A stretch of DNA of 64,000 nt from Nocardia arthritidis (GCF_011801145.1 NZ_CP046172.1:7378001-7442000), one strand, 5' to 3'. Shown: positions 17,754 through 26,452, numbered from the stretch's first letter. Notes: generated from the sequence alone by a model not told the origin. Numbers and translations are program-made.

Positions 17754-18561
17754 AGTCGCGCAACGCCTCTTCACGCAACCAGGTGAGCGTGCGCGACAGA
17801 ATCCGCGAAACATGCATCTGCGAAATACCCAATTCCTCGGCGATCTGGGATTGGGTGCGCGATTCGAAGAATCGCATGACGAGTACCCGCCGTTCCCGGT
17901 CGGGCAGTTCGGCCAGCAGCGGGCGCACCGCGTCGAACTGGTCCACCAGCTCGTAGCCGTGTTCGGGACTGCCGAGCACCTCCAGCACCGGCAGCGGCGC
18001 GTTGTCGATATCGCCGCCCGCCACCGAATCGATCGAATCCAGCTGGTAGGCGTTGCCGGCGATGAGCGCCTGAGTCACCTCTTCGATTTCAACGTCCAGT
18101 TCGGCCGCGATCTCACGCGCCTTGGGCAATCGGCCGATCCGCTGGGCCAGTGCCTCCACCGTCGGACCGATCCTGAGTTGAATTTCCTTGGTGCGCCGGG
18201 GAACCCGCACGCCCCAGGTGCTGTCGCGGAAATGCCTGCGCACCTCGCCCATGATGGTCGGCACCGCATACGACAGGAACGACGAACCGCGCTCGACGTC
18301 GAAGCGGTCGACCGCGTGCACCAGTCCCAGCCGGGCGACCTGCAGTAGATCGTCGAAAAGCTCACCGCGCCCGGCGAATCGACGCGCGATATGTTCGGCC
18401 AGCGGGAGACATCGCCCGATCAGTTGCGCGCGCACCGCCGCTCGCTGCGGATCGGCCCCGTCGAATCCGGCCAGCTTCTCGAACATCGGCTCGATATTGT
18501 CGTAGCTGTCGGTACCGCGGGCCGCGCGCGAGGCGACCGACGCGGTCGGTTCATCCGTCAT
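17752..18561 (-). CDS. sigF: RNA polymerase sigma factor, SigB/SigF/SigG subfamily
   Basis: 269 residues. Region 2 includes LAEHIARRFAGRGELFDDLLQVARLGLVHAVDRFDVERGSSFLSYAVPTIMGEVRRHFRDSTW (~55-120), followed by a region 3 segment (~125-175). Region 4 has ELPDRERRVLVMRFFESRTQSQIAEELGISQMHVSRILSRTL (~215-260). Lengths and motifs fit the general-stress SigF group. The start overlaps the RsbW-type gene by 11 bp, the usual anti-sigma/sigma pairing. The SigF-consensus promoter at 19187-19211 upstream of the pair implies autoregulation. Confidence 0.92.
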   Translation of the reverse strand: MTDEPTASVASRAARGTDSYDNIEPMFEKLAGFDGADPQRAAVRAQLIGRCLPLAEHIARRFAGRGELFDDLLQVARLGLVHAVDRFDVERGSSFLSYAVPTIMGEVRRHFRDSTWGVRVPRRTKEIQLRIGPTVEALAQRIGRLPKAREIAAELDVEIEEVTQALIAGNAYQLDSIDSVAGGDIDNAPLPVLEVLGSPEHGYELVDQFDAVRPLLAELPDRERRVLVMRFFESRTQSQIAEELGISQMHVSRILSRTLTWLREEALRD

Positions 18562-18982
18562 CTGCGTCGCTCCGTATCCGGCTGAAGATCACGGTGGTCG
18601 GATATCCGGAGACGGCCTTGTCGAACGGATCTCGCTCTACCGCAAGTGTTTCGGTGATCGTCCTGAGGACATGCCAGCCGAAGCCGCCCTCGTCGATGAC
18701 ATCGTGCGCACCGGCCGCGACGCGCATGCGCACGGTCATCCGGCGCGCGTTGTAGCCGAATTCGCATTCGAGCTCGGAATCGGGCGCCGCGCCGCGCATC
18801 AGCGCCGTCGCGATCTCGTCCACCGCGACCCGGATATCGGTGACCTCGTCGAGTGCGAAATCGCCGATGAGCGCGATGGTTTCGGCGATGGCCCGGAGCA
18901 TGACCAATTGGTCCAACTCGGCGGGCACGCGGATGCCGATGGTCGAGGTGGTCGCCGGTGACTTCGAGATGCGTTCGCCCAT
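18551..18982 (-). CDS. rsbW: RsbW-type anti-sigma factor (GHKL ATPase/kinase)
   Basis: 143 residues from ATG 18982, chosen for GGAAG upstream and for agreement with the usual ~145-residue family length. The alternative start at 19069 (172 residues) would overlap a small upstream ORF as ATGA. GHKL elements are the N-box-like DIRVAVDEIATALMRGA (~55-75) and the FGWHVLRTITETLAVERD segment (~105-122). The G1 glycine box is weak (VIDEGGFGW). It would hold the adjacent sigma factor inactive, with release by a STAS-domain antagonist such as the protein at 19281. Confidence 0.82.
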   Translation of the reverse strand: MGERISKSPATTSTIGIRVPAELDQLVMLRAIAETIALIGDFALDEVTDIRVAVDEIATALMRGAAPDSELECEFGYNARRMTVRMRVAAGAHDVIDEGGFGWHVLRTITETLAVERDPFDKAVSGYPTTVIFSRIRSDADDG

Positions 18983-19065
18983 GATCACTTCCGCCTGTTC
19001 TACCCCGGACGACCACGCGGCCGGGATCCGCCGGTCGGTCGAGCCGTTCACTGGATGTCTCGTCA

Positions 19066-19152
19066 TCATCGACCACACACCTGTGTCGGCGATACCCGGG
19101 CGCGGGTACCGCCGGAAGCGGTATCGGCGGTAACAGCACTGGAAGTTTCCAC
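19066..19152 (-). CDS. Possible 28-codon leader peptide upstream of rsbW
   Basis: GTG at 19152 has AAGGAGG exactly 7 bases upstream, the strongest ribosome site of the locus, and lies ~35 bases below the SigF-like -10 (19187). The frame encodes 28 residues (VETSSAVTADTASGG...) and stops at TGA 19066-19068. That stop overlaps, as ATGA, an in-frame upstream ATG of rsbW (19069). It may couple translation to rsbW. Third-position GC is only about half, lower than for its neighbours, so coding is uncertain. Confidence 0.35.
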   Translation of the reverse strand: METSSAVTADTASGGTRARVSPTQVCGR

Positions 19153-19186
19153 CAATCAACCTCCTTCGGTGACGTCCGTCAGCCGC

Positions 19187-19211
19187 ATACCCGCCCGCCA
19201 CCCACCGAAAC
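19187..19211 (-). promoter_or_regulatory. SigF-consensus promoter for rsbW-sigF (autoregulation)
   Basis: Minus strand: GTTT (19211-19208), 15 bp, GGGTAT (19192-19187), a full match to the mycobacterial SigF consensus GTTT-N15-17-GGGTAT. Confidence 0.75.
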
Positions 19212-19231
19212 ACCATTCGGGTGATTGACGA

Positions 19232-19272
19232 CGGGATGGGAAGGCCGGTGCGAAACCCGCCTTCCCATCCCG
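19232..19272 (-). terminator. Terminator after the STAS gene
   Basis: A 13-bp perfect stem (CGGGATGGGAAGG and its complement) with a 15-nt loop, 9 bp after the STAS stop. It separates that gene from the rsbW promoter. Confidence 0.7.
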
Positions 19273-19280
19273 TCTCCCGA

Positions 19281-19685
19281 TCAACTCTCGGCGGCCACCT
19301 GCAAGGTCGGGTAGTACTCGAACAGCGGACGCAGACCGGTCACCGCGAGCACCCGTTCGATTTCCGAGCGCCCGGCCACCACACGCAGGTCGATACCGAC
19401 CCGCAGTGCTGGTTCCCGAGCGGCGGCGAGTTCGGCGGCGCAACCGATGCTGAGGAATCGTGCCCGACGTAGGTCGACCACGACAACGCGTGCGCTCGCC
19501 AGCACCGCTTCGTGCAGCGCGTCGCGGAACTCCGCGATCGCGGTGGCGTCGAGTTCGCCCTCGATCTGCACGATCGCACAGTGCCTGCGCCGATCTTCGC
19601 GTTGCGCTCGCGGCCTTTCGTCGGGCGGGCGCGCGTTCTCTTGCCCTTCTTCGACGCGGCGCTGCAGAACGGCGATTGCTGACAT
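19281..19685 (-). CDS. STAS-domain protein, probable anti-sigma factor antagonist
   Basis: 134 residues with GGGAGG upstream of ATG 19685. A charged N-terminal ~35 residues precedes a STAS domain: AIVQIEGELDATAIAEFRDALHEAV, then VVVVDLRRARFLSIGCAAELAAARE. The serine in FLSIGC sits where SpoIIAA/RsbV proteins are phosphorylated by their RsbW kinase. Position beside rsbW-sigF suggests it is the switch partner of that RsbW. It is transcribed separately; the ~250-bp stretch upstream holds no gene I can support. Confidence 0.82.
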   Translation of the reverse strand: MSAIAVLQRRVEEGQENARPPDERPRAQREDRRRHCAIVQIEGELDATAIAEFRDALHEAVLASARVVVVDLRRARFLSIGCAAELAAAREPALRVGIDLRVVAGRSEIERVLAVTGLRPLFEYYPTLQVAAES

Positions 19686-19934
19686 GACAAACCTCCCAAA
19701 ACGGGGGGGTTACCAGCTACGAAACCGTGCGATGGACCACGACGGGAATCGGTTGCGCTTTCCAACCCGATCGGCCCGTCCGTCCGGACCACTGCGGTCG
19801 CGAACTGGGATCGGCTGTCGTCTCAACCTCGCTCCAGTGTGTCACGGTTCGTTATCCATGTCACGGCTCCCCGGCAACGAGAGCGGACGCGGGGGCGGGC
19901 CGCCGCGGCCCTTCCCGTCAATCCGGTTGCCCCG

Positions 19935-20132
19935 CTATCGGTTCCGGTGACTGTGCTCGCCACCGCGCCGCTTCGCCTCGGTCGGCTGGGCGGCAGCCCC
20001 CTTACGGCCCGCCGCGCGAGCGCGCTCCGGATCGTTGTCGAAACTGCCGCTGCTCGCCTTACCCCCCTGGCTGGCGATCCTGCGCTGCTTCTCGGGATCC
20101 ATCGCTGCGAATCCCCTGCGACTGCTGGTCAT
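19935..20132 (-). CDS. KGG-motif general stress protein
   Basis: 65 residues with GAGGAGG upstream of ATG 20132. It has glycine-rich repeats of the KGG/GsiB/YciG type: RRGFAAMDPEKQRRIASQGGKASSG, then RARAAGRKGAAA, then KRRGGEHSHRNR. It is very hydrophilic and probably disordered, like desiccation-related hydrophilins. It has its own SigF-like promoter, divergent from ctpI. Confidence 0.85.
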   Translation of the reverse strand: MTSSRRGFAAMDPEKQRRIASQGGKASSGSFDNDPERARAAGRKGAAAQPTEAKRRGGEHSHRNR

Positions 20133-20192
20133 TTCGTCCTCCTCGCCTGGTGCGGCCGGGTAGCGGCGCCTTTCTCGACCACTACCGCGGAC

Positions 20193-20217
20193 CTACCCGG
20201 GTCGACCGGGCAGAAAC
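20193..20217 (-). promoter_or_regulatory. SigF-like promoter for the KGG gene
   Basis: Minus strand: GTTT (20217-20214), 15 bp, GGGTAG (20198-20193). Confidence 0.65.
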
Positions 20218-20230
20218 ATCGGCAACCACC

Positions 20231-20255
20231 GATTACCCATGCCAACGCCGGGTAG
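20231..20255 (+). promoter_or_regulatory. SigF-like promoter for ctpI-like gene
   Basis: GATT (20231-20234), 15 bp, GGGTAG (20250-20255), 44 bp before GTG 20300. It is back to back with the KGG promoter. Confidence 0.6.
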
Positions 20256-20299
20256 TTCCACTCCGCAACAAGCCGTCGAACCGAAATCAGGGAGCGTAC

Positions 20300-23200
20300 G
20301 TGATCGGCAGTATTACCGGGCTCGCCGCCAGAGCGGTCCGGACCGGAACAGATCTGACCCGCACCGCGGCGGCTTTGACGGCCGCGGCCGTCACCCTGCC
20401 GGTGCGGCTGGCCGAATCCGGAATACATTCGGCCACAGAGCATTTCGATACAGCGACGGATATCGGCAGTCAGCTCCGGCACGATCTCGGCTCACTGCTG
20501 GACCCGACCTTGCACCGCGACCGCCGCATCGCGTCGATGGGCGAACGCGTCCTCGTCGAGGTGCGCGGGCTGACCTCCGACCGCGGCGCCGAGGTGGCCA
20601 CCGCCGTGGAACGGCGCCTGCGCGCGGTATCCGGGGTGCGCTGGTCGCGGGTGAACGCGATCACCGGCCACGTGATCGCCGCGACCGAGGGCGATATCGA
20701 ACCGGAGGAGCTGGTGGCCGCGGTCGAGGAGGTCGAGCGGCAGCTCGGCGTCACCGATGTCGAATGGGATCCGACCGCGAGCCATCCCGCCGACCTGGAG
20801 CCGGTGCTCTCGGCCGGGATCTCGCTGATCGGGGATCTGGCGGCGATGGGTCTGGCGGCGGCGGGCGCGATGGTGCCCGGCCGTGCGCCGGTGCAGCTGT
20901 TCCAAGCGGCCGCCGCACTGGTCGACACGCAGCCGCGGCTGCGCACCATGCTGGAGGAACAGGTCGGCCGCGCCCGGGCCGACCTGCTGGTCACCACCGC
21001 GAACGCGATCGGTCAGGCGGCGGGCGAGAGCGTGGCGAACCTGGCGGTGGACGCCGGGCTGCGCGCGCTGGTGCTGGCCGAGGCCGGCGCCCGGCACGTC
21101 CGGTGGCGGCAGTGGGAGGCCGAACTCGCCAGGGCGCGCAACCCGCGCGTCACCGAACCGATGACCGCCGAACCGCGCCCGGTCGAACTGCCGCCCGGGC
21201 CGGTGGAACGCAGCGCGGACGAGGCCGGGCTCGGTTCACTGCTCGGCACCGTCGCCACGCTCACCGGCCGTGGACCCGGCGACGCCGCATCCGCGATCGG
21301 TCTCGGCGCGCCGAAGGCGGCGCGCACGAGCCGGGAGAGCTTCGCCGCCGTGGCCGGGACGCTGCTGTCGATCGCGGGCGTCGTCACCATCGATCCGGAG
21401 CTGTGGCGCCGCCTAGACCGGCTGGACACCCTGGTGCTCGACGGTGAGGTGCTGCTCGGCCGACGCAGGCTGGTGCTGGATGCCGAAGCGGTGCACCACG
21501 ATTGGCGCACCGGTCAGGTGTGGAGCACGGCACAGCGCCTGCTCTGGTCCACCGGCGTACCGGAATCCGATGCGGGACAGCCGGATTCGTTCGAGCTGGT
21601 ACCGGAACAATCCGGGCGGGGCACCGAGCCGCGCTGGCACCGGTTATCCGCCGAGTCGCAGGTGGTGGGGCGGGTGCTGGTCGGCCGCGAATTGGACCGG
21701 CGGGCGCAGGCGGTGCTCGTCGCGGCCCGGCGGGCCGGATTGCGCGTCGTGCTCGCCGGCGACTCCTCTACCGACGAATTGCGGTCGCTGGTGGACGAAT
21801 TCGTGCCCGCCGCGCGTTCGCGCCGCAAACTCGTGCGCGAACTGCAGCGCGACGGCAAGGTGGTCGCGCTGCTGTCGACGCACGCACACCGGGCGCTGGC
21901 CGCCGCAGACGCCGGAATCGGCGTGGTCACCACCGATCAGGACGGCGCGGTACAGGTGCCGTGGACCGCCGACGCGGTCTGCGCCGACCTCGACCAGGTG
22001 CAGCGGGTGCTCGCCGCCGTCACACCGGCCAGGCACGCCAGCGAGCGCGGGCGGGTGCTCGCGCTGTCCGCGTGCGCGCTGGGCGGGCTGCTCCTGGCCG
22101 CCACCCCGAAGCGTCACCGCGAACAGCTGCCGATCACCGCCGCACAGACCGCGGGCCTGCTCACCGGGGTGATCACCGGCTGGCAAGCGGCGCATGCCGA
22201 ACCGGAGAGCCCGCTGTCCCCGCTATTGCCATGGCACAGTTTGGCTCCCGACGAGGTGCTGGTGCGGCTGCCGGAACCGGAACCGGTCACCGAACCCGAG
22301 GCGGGCCCGCTCGACCGGCTCCGCACCGGCGCCGAACGCACGCTGACCCCCTTGGCGCACTTCGCATCCCACGTCCGGCAGGAACTGGCCGATCCGCTGA
22401 CGCCGGTGCTCGGCGTCGGCGCCGTCGCCTCCGCGATTCTCGGCGCGCCGAGCGACGCCATCCTGGTGGGCTCGGTGATCTCGGTCAACGCGGTGGTCTC
22501 GGCTCTCCAGCGGCAGCGCGCGGAAAACGCGCTGCGCCAACTCATCCGGGGCGAGGCCGTCACCGGCCGCCGAGTGCCGCGCCGGACCGAGACCGTCGAC
22601 CCGGACGCCGTCGAGGAACAGCGGGTGCCCGCGGATCGGCTGCAGGTCGGCGATTTGATCGCGCTGCGCGCGGGTGACGTGGTGCCCGCCGATGCCAGGC
22701 TCATCGCCGTCGAAGATCTGGAACTGGACGAATCCGCACTCACCGGTGAATCGGTCACCGTCGAAAAGCGAACGGCCGCAACGCCGGGCGCACCACTCGG
22801 CGAGCGGGCCTGCATGGTGTTCGAGGGCAGCACCGTCGTCAACGGTGACGCGCTCGCCGTCGTCGTCGCGGTCGGCCGCGATACCGAGGCGCAGCGGGCC
22901 GCGGCCAGCGCCGTCCCGCCGCCGCCCGGCGGGGTGCAGGCGCAGTTGCACCGGCTCACCGGCCAGGCACTGCCGCTGACGCTGGCGGGCGGTGGCGCGG
23001 TCACCGCGCTCGGCTGGCTGCGTGGCCAACGGCTGCGCGCCGCGCTCGCCGACGGTGTCGCGGTCGCGACCGCCGCTGTGCCGGAAGGACTTCCACTGGT
23101 CGCCACCATCGCGCAGCTGGCCGCCGCGCGCAGGCTGTCCCGGCACGGCGTGCTGGTGCGGGCCAGCCGGACCGTCGAGGCGCTGGGCCGGGTGGACACC

Positions 23201-24805
23201 ATCTGTTTCGACAAGACCGGCACCCTCACCCACGGCAGGCTGCGGCTGGCCGCGCTCGCCGATCTCGACGAACGATTCTCCCCCGACGCCGATTCCGAAC
23301 GCGCCCAACATCTTTTGCGCGCCGCCGCCCGCGCCTGCCCGGATCCGGACGGCCCGGTCGTGCACGCGACCGATCGCGCGGTACTCGACGCGGCCCGCGA
23401 CCACCTGCCGCCCGACGAACGCTGGGATCCGTTGGAGGAGTTACCGTTCGAATCGAACCGCGGCTACGCCGCGACCCTCGGCCGGGCCGCGCGCAGGCTG
23501 CGGCTGGCCGTCAAGGGCGCGCCCGAGGTGATCCTCGATCGCTGCGTCCGGCTGCGGCGCAATACCGGTGAGCCCAACGATATTCCGTTCACCGCCGCGG
23601 AACGTGAACGCGCCGACCAACTGGTCTACGATCTCGCCGCGGCGGGGCTGCGGGTGCTCGTGGTGGCCCGGCGCGACCTGAAATCCGCACCCGCCGATGT
23701 CGAGGACGCGGTGGAGGAACTCACCCTGCTCGGCTTCATCGGCCTGGCCGACACCCCGCGCCCGCAGGCCGAACCGTTGATCACCGCGTTGCGGCACAAC
23801 AATATCGAGGCCAGGATCATCACCGGGGATCATCCGGTCACCGCGGCGGCCGTCGCCAGGCAGCTCGGCATCGATACCGCGACCGTCACCACCGGCCAGG
23901 ACCTGGACCGGCTCGACGAATCGGCGCAGGCCGAACTCATCGAGCGCAGCGCGGTTTTCGCGCGGGTGAGCCCGCGGCACAAGGTCCGCATCGTCGCAAC
24001 CCTGCAGCGGGCCGGACATGTGGTGGCGATGGCCGGCGACGGCGGGAACGACGCCGCGGCCATCCGCACGGCCGATATCGGAATCGGGCTCGCCGCAAGG
24101 GGTTCCGCGGCCGCACGCAATGCGGCGGATCTGGTGCTCACCGATCCGGATCCGCTGGTGCTGCTGTCCGCGCTGGCCGAGGGCCGCGGGATGTGGCAGC
24201 GGGTGAGCGACGCGGTCGGCGTGCTCGTCGGCGGCAATGCGGGCGAGGTGGCCTTCACCGCGCTCGGCACCGCGCTGTCCGGCCAGGCGCCGCTGGGTAC
24301 CCGGCAGTTCCTGCTGGTCAACATGCTCACCGATATGTTCCCGGCGATGGCGGTCGCGCTCTCGTCCGAGCAGCAGCCCGACGACGGCCGCCCCGACGAG
24401 GATCAGCATGTGCGCGCCGAACGGCTGGCCGCCGAACTCGCCGCCCGCCCGCCCGCCGACCTCGGCGCCGATCTGCTGCGCACCATCGCGCTGCGCGGCG
24501 CGACCACCGCGGCGGGCGCGACCGCCGCGTGGACCATCGGCCGCTACACCGGAACGCGGCGGCGCGCCGAAACCATCGGACTCGTCGCGCTGATCGGCAC
24601 CCAACTCGGTCAGACGCTCGTCGCCGCGCGGCACAGTCCGCTGGTCTGGGCCACCACGGCGGCCAGCGGCGCGGTACTCGTCACCGTCGTGATGACGCCG
24701 GGCCTGTGCACCTACTTCGGCTGCCGCCCGCTGGGTCCGGTGGGTTGGCTCGTCGCGAGCGGTTCGGCCGTCGCGGCCACCGGTCTCGGCGCGTTGCGCG
24801 GATAA
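20300..24805 (+). CDS. ctpI: Giant P-type cation-transporting ATPase, CtpI-like
   Basis: 1501 residues from GTG 20300 with GGGAG upstream. This is far longer than a standard ~900-residue P2 ATPase and comparable to mycobacterial CtpI. A long N-terminal region (~1-640) has an HMA-like ferredoxin fold (VLVEVRGLTSDRGAEVATAVERRL, ~75-140) and extra hydrophobic segments. The ATPase core follows: actuator LDESALTGESVTVEK (~815), membrane VPEGLPLVATIAQLAAARRL (~925), phosphorylation site CFDKTGTLTHGRL (~970), ITGDHPVTAAAVARQLG (~1175), hinge MAGDGGNDAAAIRTADIGIG (~1245). The PEGLP motif favours Ca or monovalent-cation P2 transport over heavy metal. The ion is unknown. It has its own SigF-like promoter. 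Confidence 0.88.
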   Translation: MIGSITGLAARAVRTGTDLTRTAAALTAAAVTLPVRLAESGIHSATEHFDTATDIGSQLRHDLGSLLDPTLHRDRRIASMGERVLVEVRGLTSDRGAEVATAVERRLRAVSGVRWSRVNAITGHVIAATEGDIEPEELVAAVEEVERQLGVTDVEWDPTASHPADLEPVLSAGISLIGDLAAMGLAAAGAMVPGRAPVQLFQAAAALVDTQPRLRTMLEEQVGRARADLLVTTANAIGQAAGESVANLAVDAGLRALVLAEAGARHVRWRQWEAELARARNPRVTEPMTAEPRPVELPPGPVERSADEAGLGSLLGTVATLTGRGPGDAASAIGLGAPKAARTSRESFAAVAGTLLSIAGVVTIDPELWRRLDRLDTLVLDGEVLLGRRRLVLDAEAVHHDWRTGQVWSTAQRLLWSTGVPESDAGQPDSFELVPEQSGRGTEPRWHRLSAESQVVGRVLVGRELDRRAQAVLVAARRAGLRVVLAGDSSTDELRSLVDEFVPAARSRRKLVRELQRDGKVVALLSTHAHRALAAADAGIGVVTTDQDGAVQVPWTADAVCADLDQVQRVLAAVTPARHASERGRVLALSACALGGLLLAATPKRHREQLPITAAQTAGLLTGVITGWQAAHAEPESPLSPLLPWHSLAPDEVLVRLPEPEPVTEPEAGPLDRLRTGAERTLTPLAHFASHVRQELADPLTPVLGVGAVASAILGAPSDAILVGSVISVNAVVSALQRQRAENALRQLIRGEAVTGRRVPRRTETVDPDAVEEQRVPADRLQVGDLIALRAGDVVPADARLIAVEDLELDESALTGESVTVEKRTAATPGAPLGERACMVFEGSTVVNGDALAVVVAVGRDTEAQRAAASAVPPPPGGVQAQLHRLTGQALPLTLAGGGAVTALGWLRGQRLRAALADGVAVATAAVPEGLPLVATIAQLAAARRLSRHGVLVRASRTVEALGRVDTICFDKTGTLTHGRLRLAALADLDERFSPDADSERAQHLLRAAARACPDPDGPVVHATDRAVLDAARDHLPPDERWDPLEELPFESNRGYAATLGRAARRLRLAVKGAPEVILDRCVRLRRNTGEPNDIPFTAAERERADQLVYDLAAAGLRVLVVARRDLKSAPADVEDAVEELTLLGFIGLADTPRPQAEPLITALRHNNIEARIITGDHPVTAAAVARQLGIDTATVTTGQDLDRLDESAQAELIERSAVFARVSPRHKVRIVATLQRAGHVVAMAGDGGNDAAAIRTADIGIGLAARGSAAARNAADLVLTDPDPLVLLSALAEGRGMWQRVSDAVGVLVGGNAGEVAFTALGTALSGQAPLGTRQFLLVNMLTDMFPAMAVALSSEQQPDDGRPDEDQHVRAERLAAELAARPPADLGADLLRTIALRGATTAAGATAAWTIGRYTGTRRRAETIGLVALIGTQLGQTLVAARHSPLVWATTAASGAVLVTVVMTPGLCTYFGCRPLGPVGWLVASGSAVAATGLGALRG

Positions 24806-24838
24806 TTTTCGCTTTTCGAATCCGGATAAATCGGCCGG

Positions 24839-24863
24839 GTTTGACCGCCGACGAACCGGGCAT
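24839..24863 (+). promoter_or_regulatory. SigF-like promoter for the small membrane protein operon
   Basis: GTTT (24839-24842), 15 bp, GGGCAT (24858-24863), 43 bp before ATG 24907. Confidence 0.55.
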
Positions 24864-24906
24864 TGCCGTCCCATAGGTTCCACCGACCGGAAGGATGAGG
24901 ATTGCC

Positions 24907-25218
24907 ATGATCGTCATCGGATTGCTTCTACTCATAGCCGCGGTGGTCGTCGGAGTTGCCGCGGTGAGCGCGAATATCGGTGCGGCACATGCGCTACCGA
25001 ATGATTTCACGGTGTTCCAGCACCATTTCAGCGGCTCCACCGGCATGCTGTTCCTCAGCGGTGTCGTGGTCGGCGCGATCGGGATGTTCGGGCTGAGTCT
25101 CATGCTCGGCGGATCCTGGCGGTCGGCCCGGGGACACGCCGCCACCAGGCGCGAACTCCGCGAAACCCGGCGCAAGATGACACCGGCCCGGCCGGCGAAC
25201 GCCGCACCGTCGAAATAA
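24907..25218 (+). CDS. Small membrane protein of unknown function
   Basis: 103 residues. ATG 24907 is preferred to ATG 24895 because the GGAAGG touches the earlier ATG, while GAGG is correctly spaced for the later one. There are two transmembrane segments (MIVIGLLLLIAAVVVGVAAVSANIG and GMLFLSGVVVGAIGMFGLSLML) and a basic C-terminal tail (ATRRELRETRRKM). The layout resembles LapA-like or DUF1049 envelope proteins, but no family is certain. First gene of a probable three-gene stress operon. Confidence 0.7.
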   Translation: MIVIGLLLLIAAVVVGVAAVSANIGAAHALPNDFTVFQHHFSGSTGMLFLSGVVVGAIGMFGLSLMLGGSWRSARGHAATRRELRETRRKMTPARPANAAPSK

Positions 25219-25243
25219 CTACGAAGGCACTTGGAAAAGCACA

Positions 25244-25399
25244 ATGATCATTCTCGGACTCGTATTGCTGATCGTCGGATATCTGATCGGCATTCCGCTG
25301 CTGACCACCGTCGGAATAATTCTGCTCGTCATCGGCGCCGCGCTGGCGCTGATCGGCACGCTGGGCAGCCCGATCGCCGGCCGCCGTCACTATTACTGA
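25244..25399 (+). CDS. 51-residue hydrophobic protein, DUF6131-like
   Basis: ATG 25244 to TGA 25399. It consists of two hydrophobic helices (MIILGLVLLIVGYLIGI and VGIILLVIGAALALIGTLG) and the tail RRHYY. The aromatic RRHYY/W ending and size fit the DUF6131 mini-membrane proteins of actinobacteria (family assignment from memory). It lies 25 bp after the preceding membrane gene and 35 bp before the DoxX gene, so is probably co-transcribed. Confidence 0.7.
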   Translation: MIILGLVLLIVGYLIGIPLLTTVGIILLVIGAALALIGTLGSPIAGRRHYY

Positions 25400-25434
25400 C
25401 CGCCACGGAGTTCAACCCCACCATGGAGTAGAAA

Positions 25435-26391
25435 ATGCTGCTGCGCAGAATTGCCCGTCCCCTGCTGGCGACCAATTTCATCGTCGACGGGTTGGATACG
25501 CTGATCCATCCGGAACCGCGCGCCAAGAGTACGGCCGCCCTGGTACAGCAGGGCCAGCGCAGTTTGCCGGATTCGGTCGCGACCAAACTGCCCGCGGACC
25601 CGACCCAACTGGTGCGGATCACCGCGGCGGGTCAGGTCGCGGGCGGGGTGCTCCTCGCGCTCGGGAAGGCGCCGCGATTCGGCGCGCTGATCCTGGCCGC
25701 GGCCGTGGTGCCGGTGCTCGTCACCGAACAGGATTTCTGGGCCGAGGACGACCCGGAGCGCCGGACCGCCAAACGCTCGGCATTCCTGAAGGACGCCGGG
25801 CTGCTCGGCGGACTGATGATCGCCGCGGCCGACACCGAGGGCAAGCCGTCGCTCGGCTGGCGCGGTAAGCGTGCGGCTCGCAATGCGGCACAGACGATTT
25901 CGTCCACGCTGCCGATCGGCGCACTGTCCCCCGACGAGGGCGCCGTCCGCCGCCGGGCGCACGACGCCGCGGAACTCGGCCGCACCCTGGCCGAGCGGGC
26001 GCGCGACGAGGCCGCCGAACTGGCGGACACCGTGCGCGAGCACGGCCCGGAACTCGCCGAGGCGGCCAAGGAGCGCGGTGCCGAAATCGCCGACACCGCA
26101 AAGGAATATGGCGCCCACTGGGCCGAGGTCGCCGCCCACCTCGCCGAGCTCGCGCGGGAACGCGGCCCGGTCGTCGCGGACACCCTCAAGGACCGCGGCG
26201 CCGAGATCGCCGACACCGCGCGACGCCGCGGCGCCCGGATCTCGCGAACCGCCAAGCACCGCGCAGGCACCGCACGCGAGCGCGGTGCCGAATTGGCCGA
26301 CACCGCAAAGGAATACGGTTACCGCTGGGCCGATATCGCGGAGCATCGCGGTACCGAACTCGCCGACACCGCACGTCACCGGTTCGGATAG
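25435..26391 (+). CDS. DoxX-family membrane domain fused to long amphipathic helical repeats
   Basis: 318 residues with GGAG 7 bases before the ATG. Residues ~1-135 are a DoxX-like domain (LLRRIARPLLATNFIVDGLDTLIHPEPRAK; TQLVRITAAGQVAGGVLLALGKAPRFGALIL). Residues ~175-318 are alanine- and glutamate-rich helical repeats built on ERGAEIADTAKEYG. A near-identical block recurs 69 codons apart (nt 26071 and 26278). These 11-residue-type repeats resemble apolipoprotein or LEA-like segments that lie on membranes. DoxX proteins contribute to redox homeostasis. The fusion suggests a membrane-stabilising stress protein (inference). Confidence 0.78.
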   Translation: MLLRRIARPLLATNFIVDGLDTLIHPEPRAKSTAALVQQGQRSLPDSVATKLPADPTQLVRITAAGQVAGGVLLALGKAPRFGALILAAAVVPVLVTEQDFWAEDDPERRTAKRSAFLKDAGLLGGLMIAAADTEGKPSLGWRGKRAARNAAQTISSTLPIGALSPDEGAVRRRAHDAAELGRTLAERARDEAAELADTVREHGPELAEAAKERGAEIADTAKEYGAHWAEVAAHLAELARERGPVVADTLKDRGAEIADTARRRGARISRTAKHRAGTARERGAELADTAKEYGYRWADIAEHRGTELADTARHRFG

Positions 26392-26402
26392 CCGTCCGTG
26401 GA

Positions 26403-26436
26403 ATCCACTGCCGCACAGCTCGAGGCGGCAGTGGAT
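26403..26436. terminator. Bidirectional terminator between convergent genes
   Basis: A 12-bp perfect stem (ATCCACTGCCGC and its complement) with a 10-nt loop, 11 bp after the DoxX stop and before the convergent small gene. Confidence 0.7.
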
Positions 26437-26452
26437 CTCGGTGTGTGCCGGG

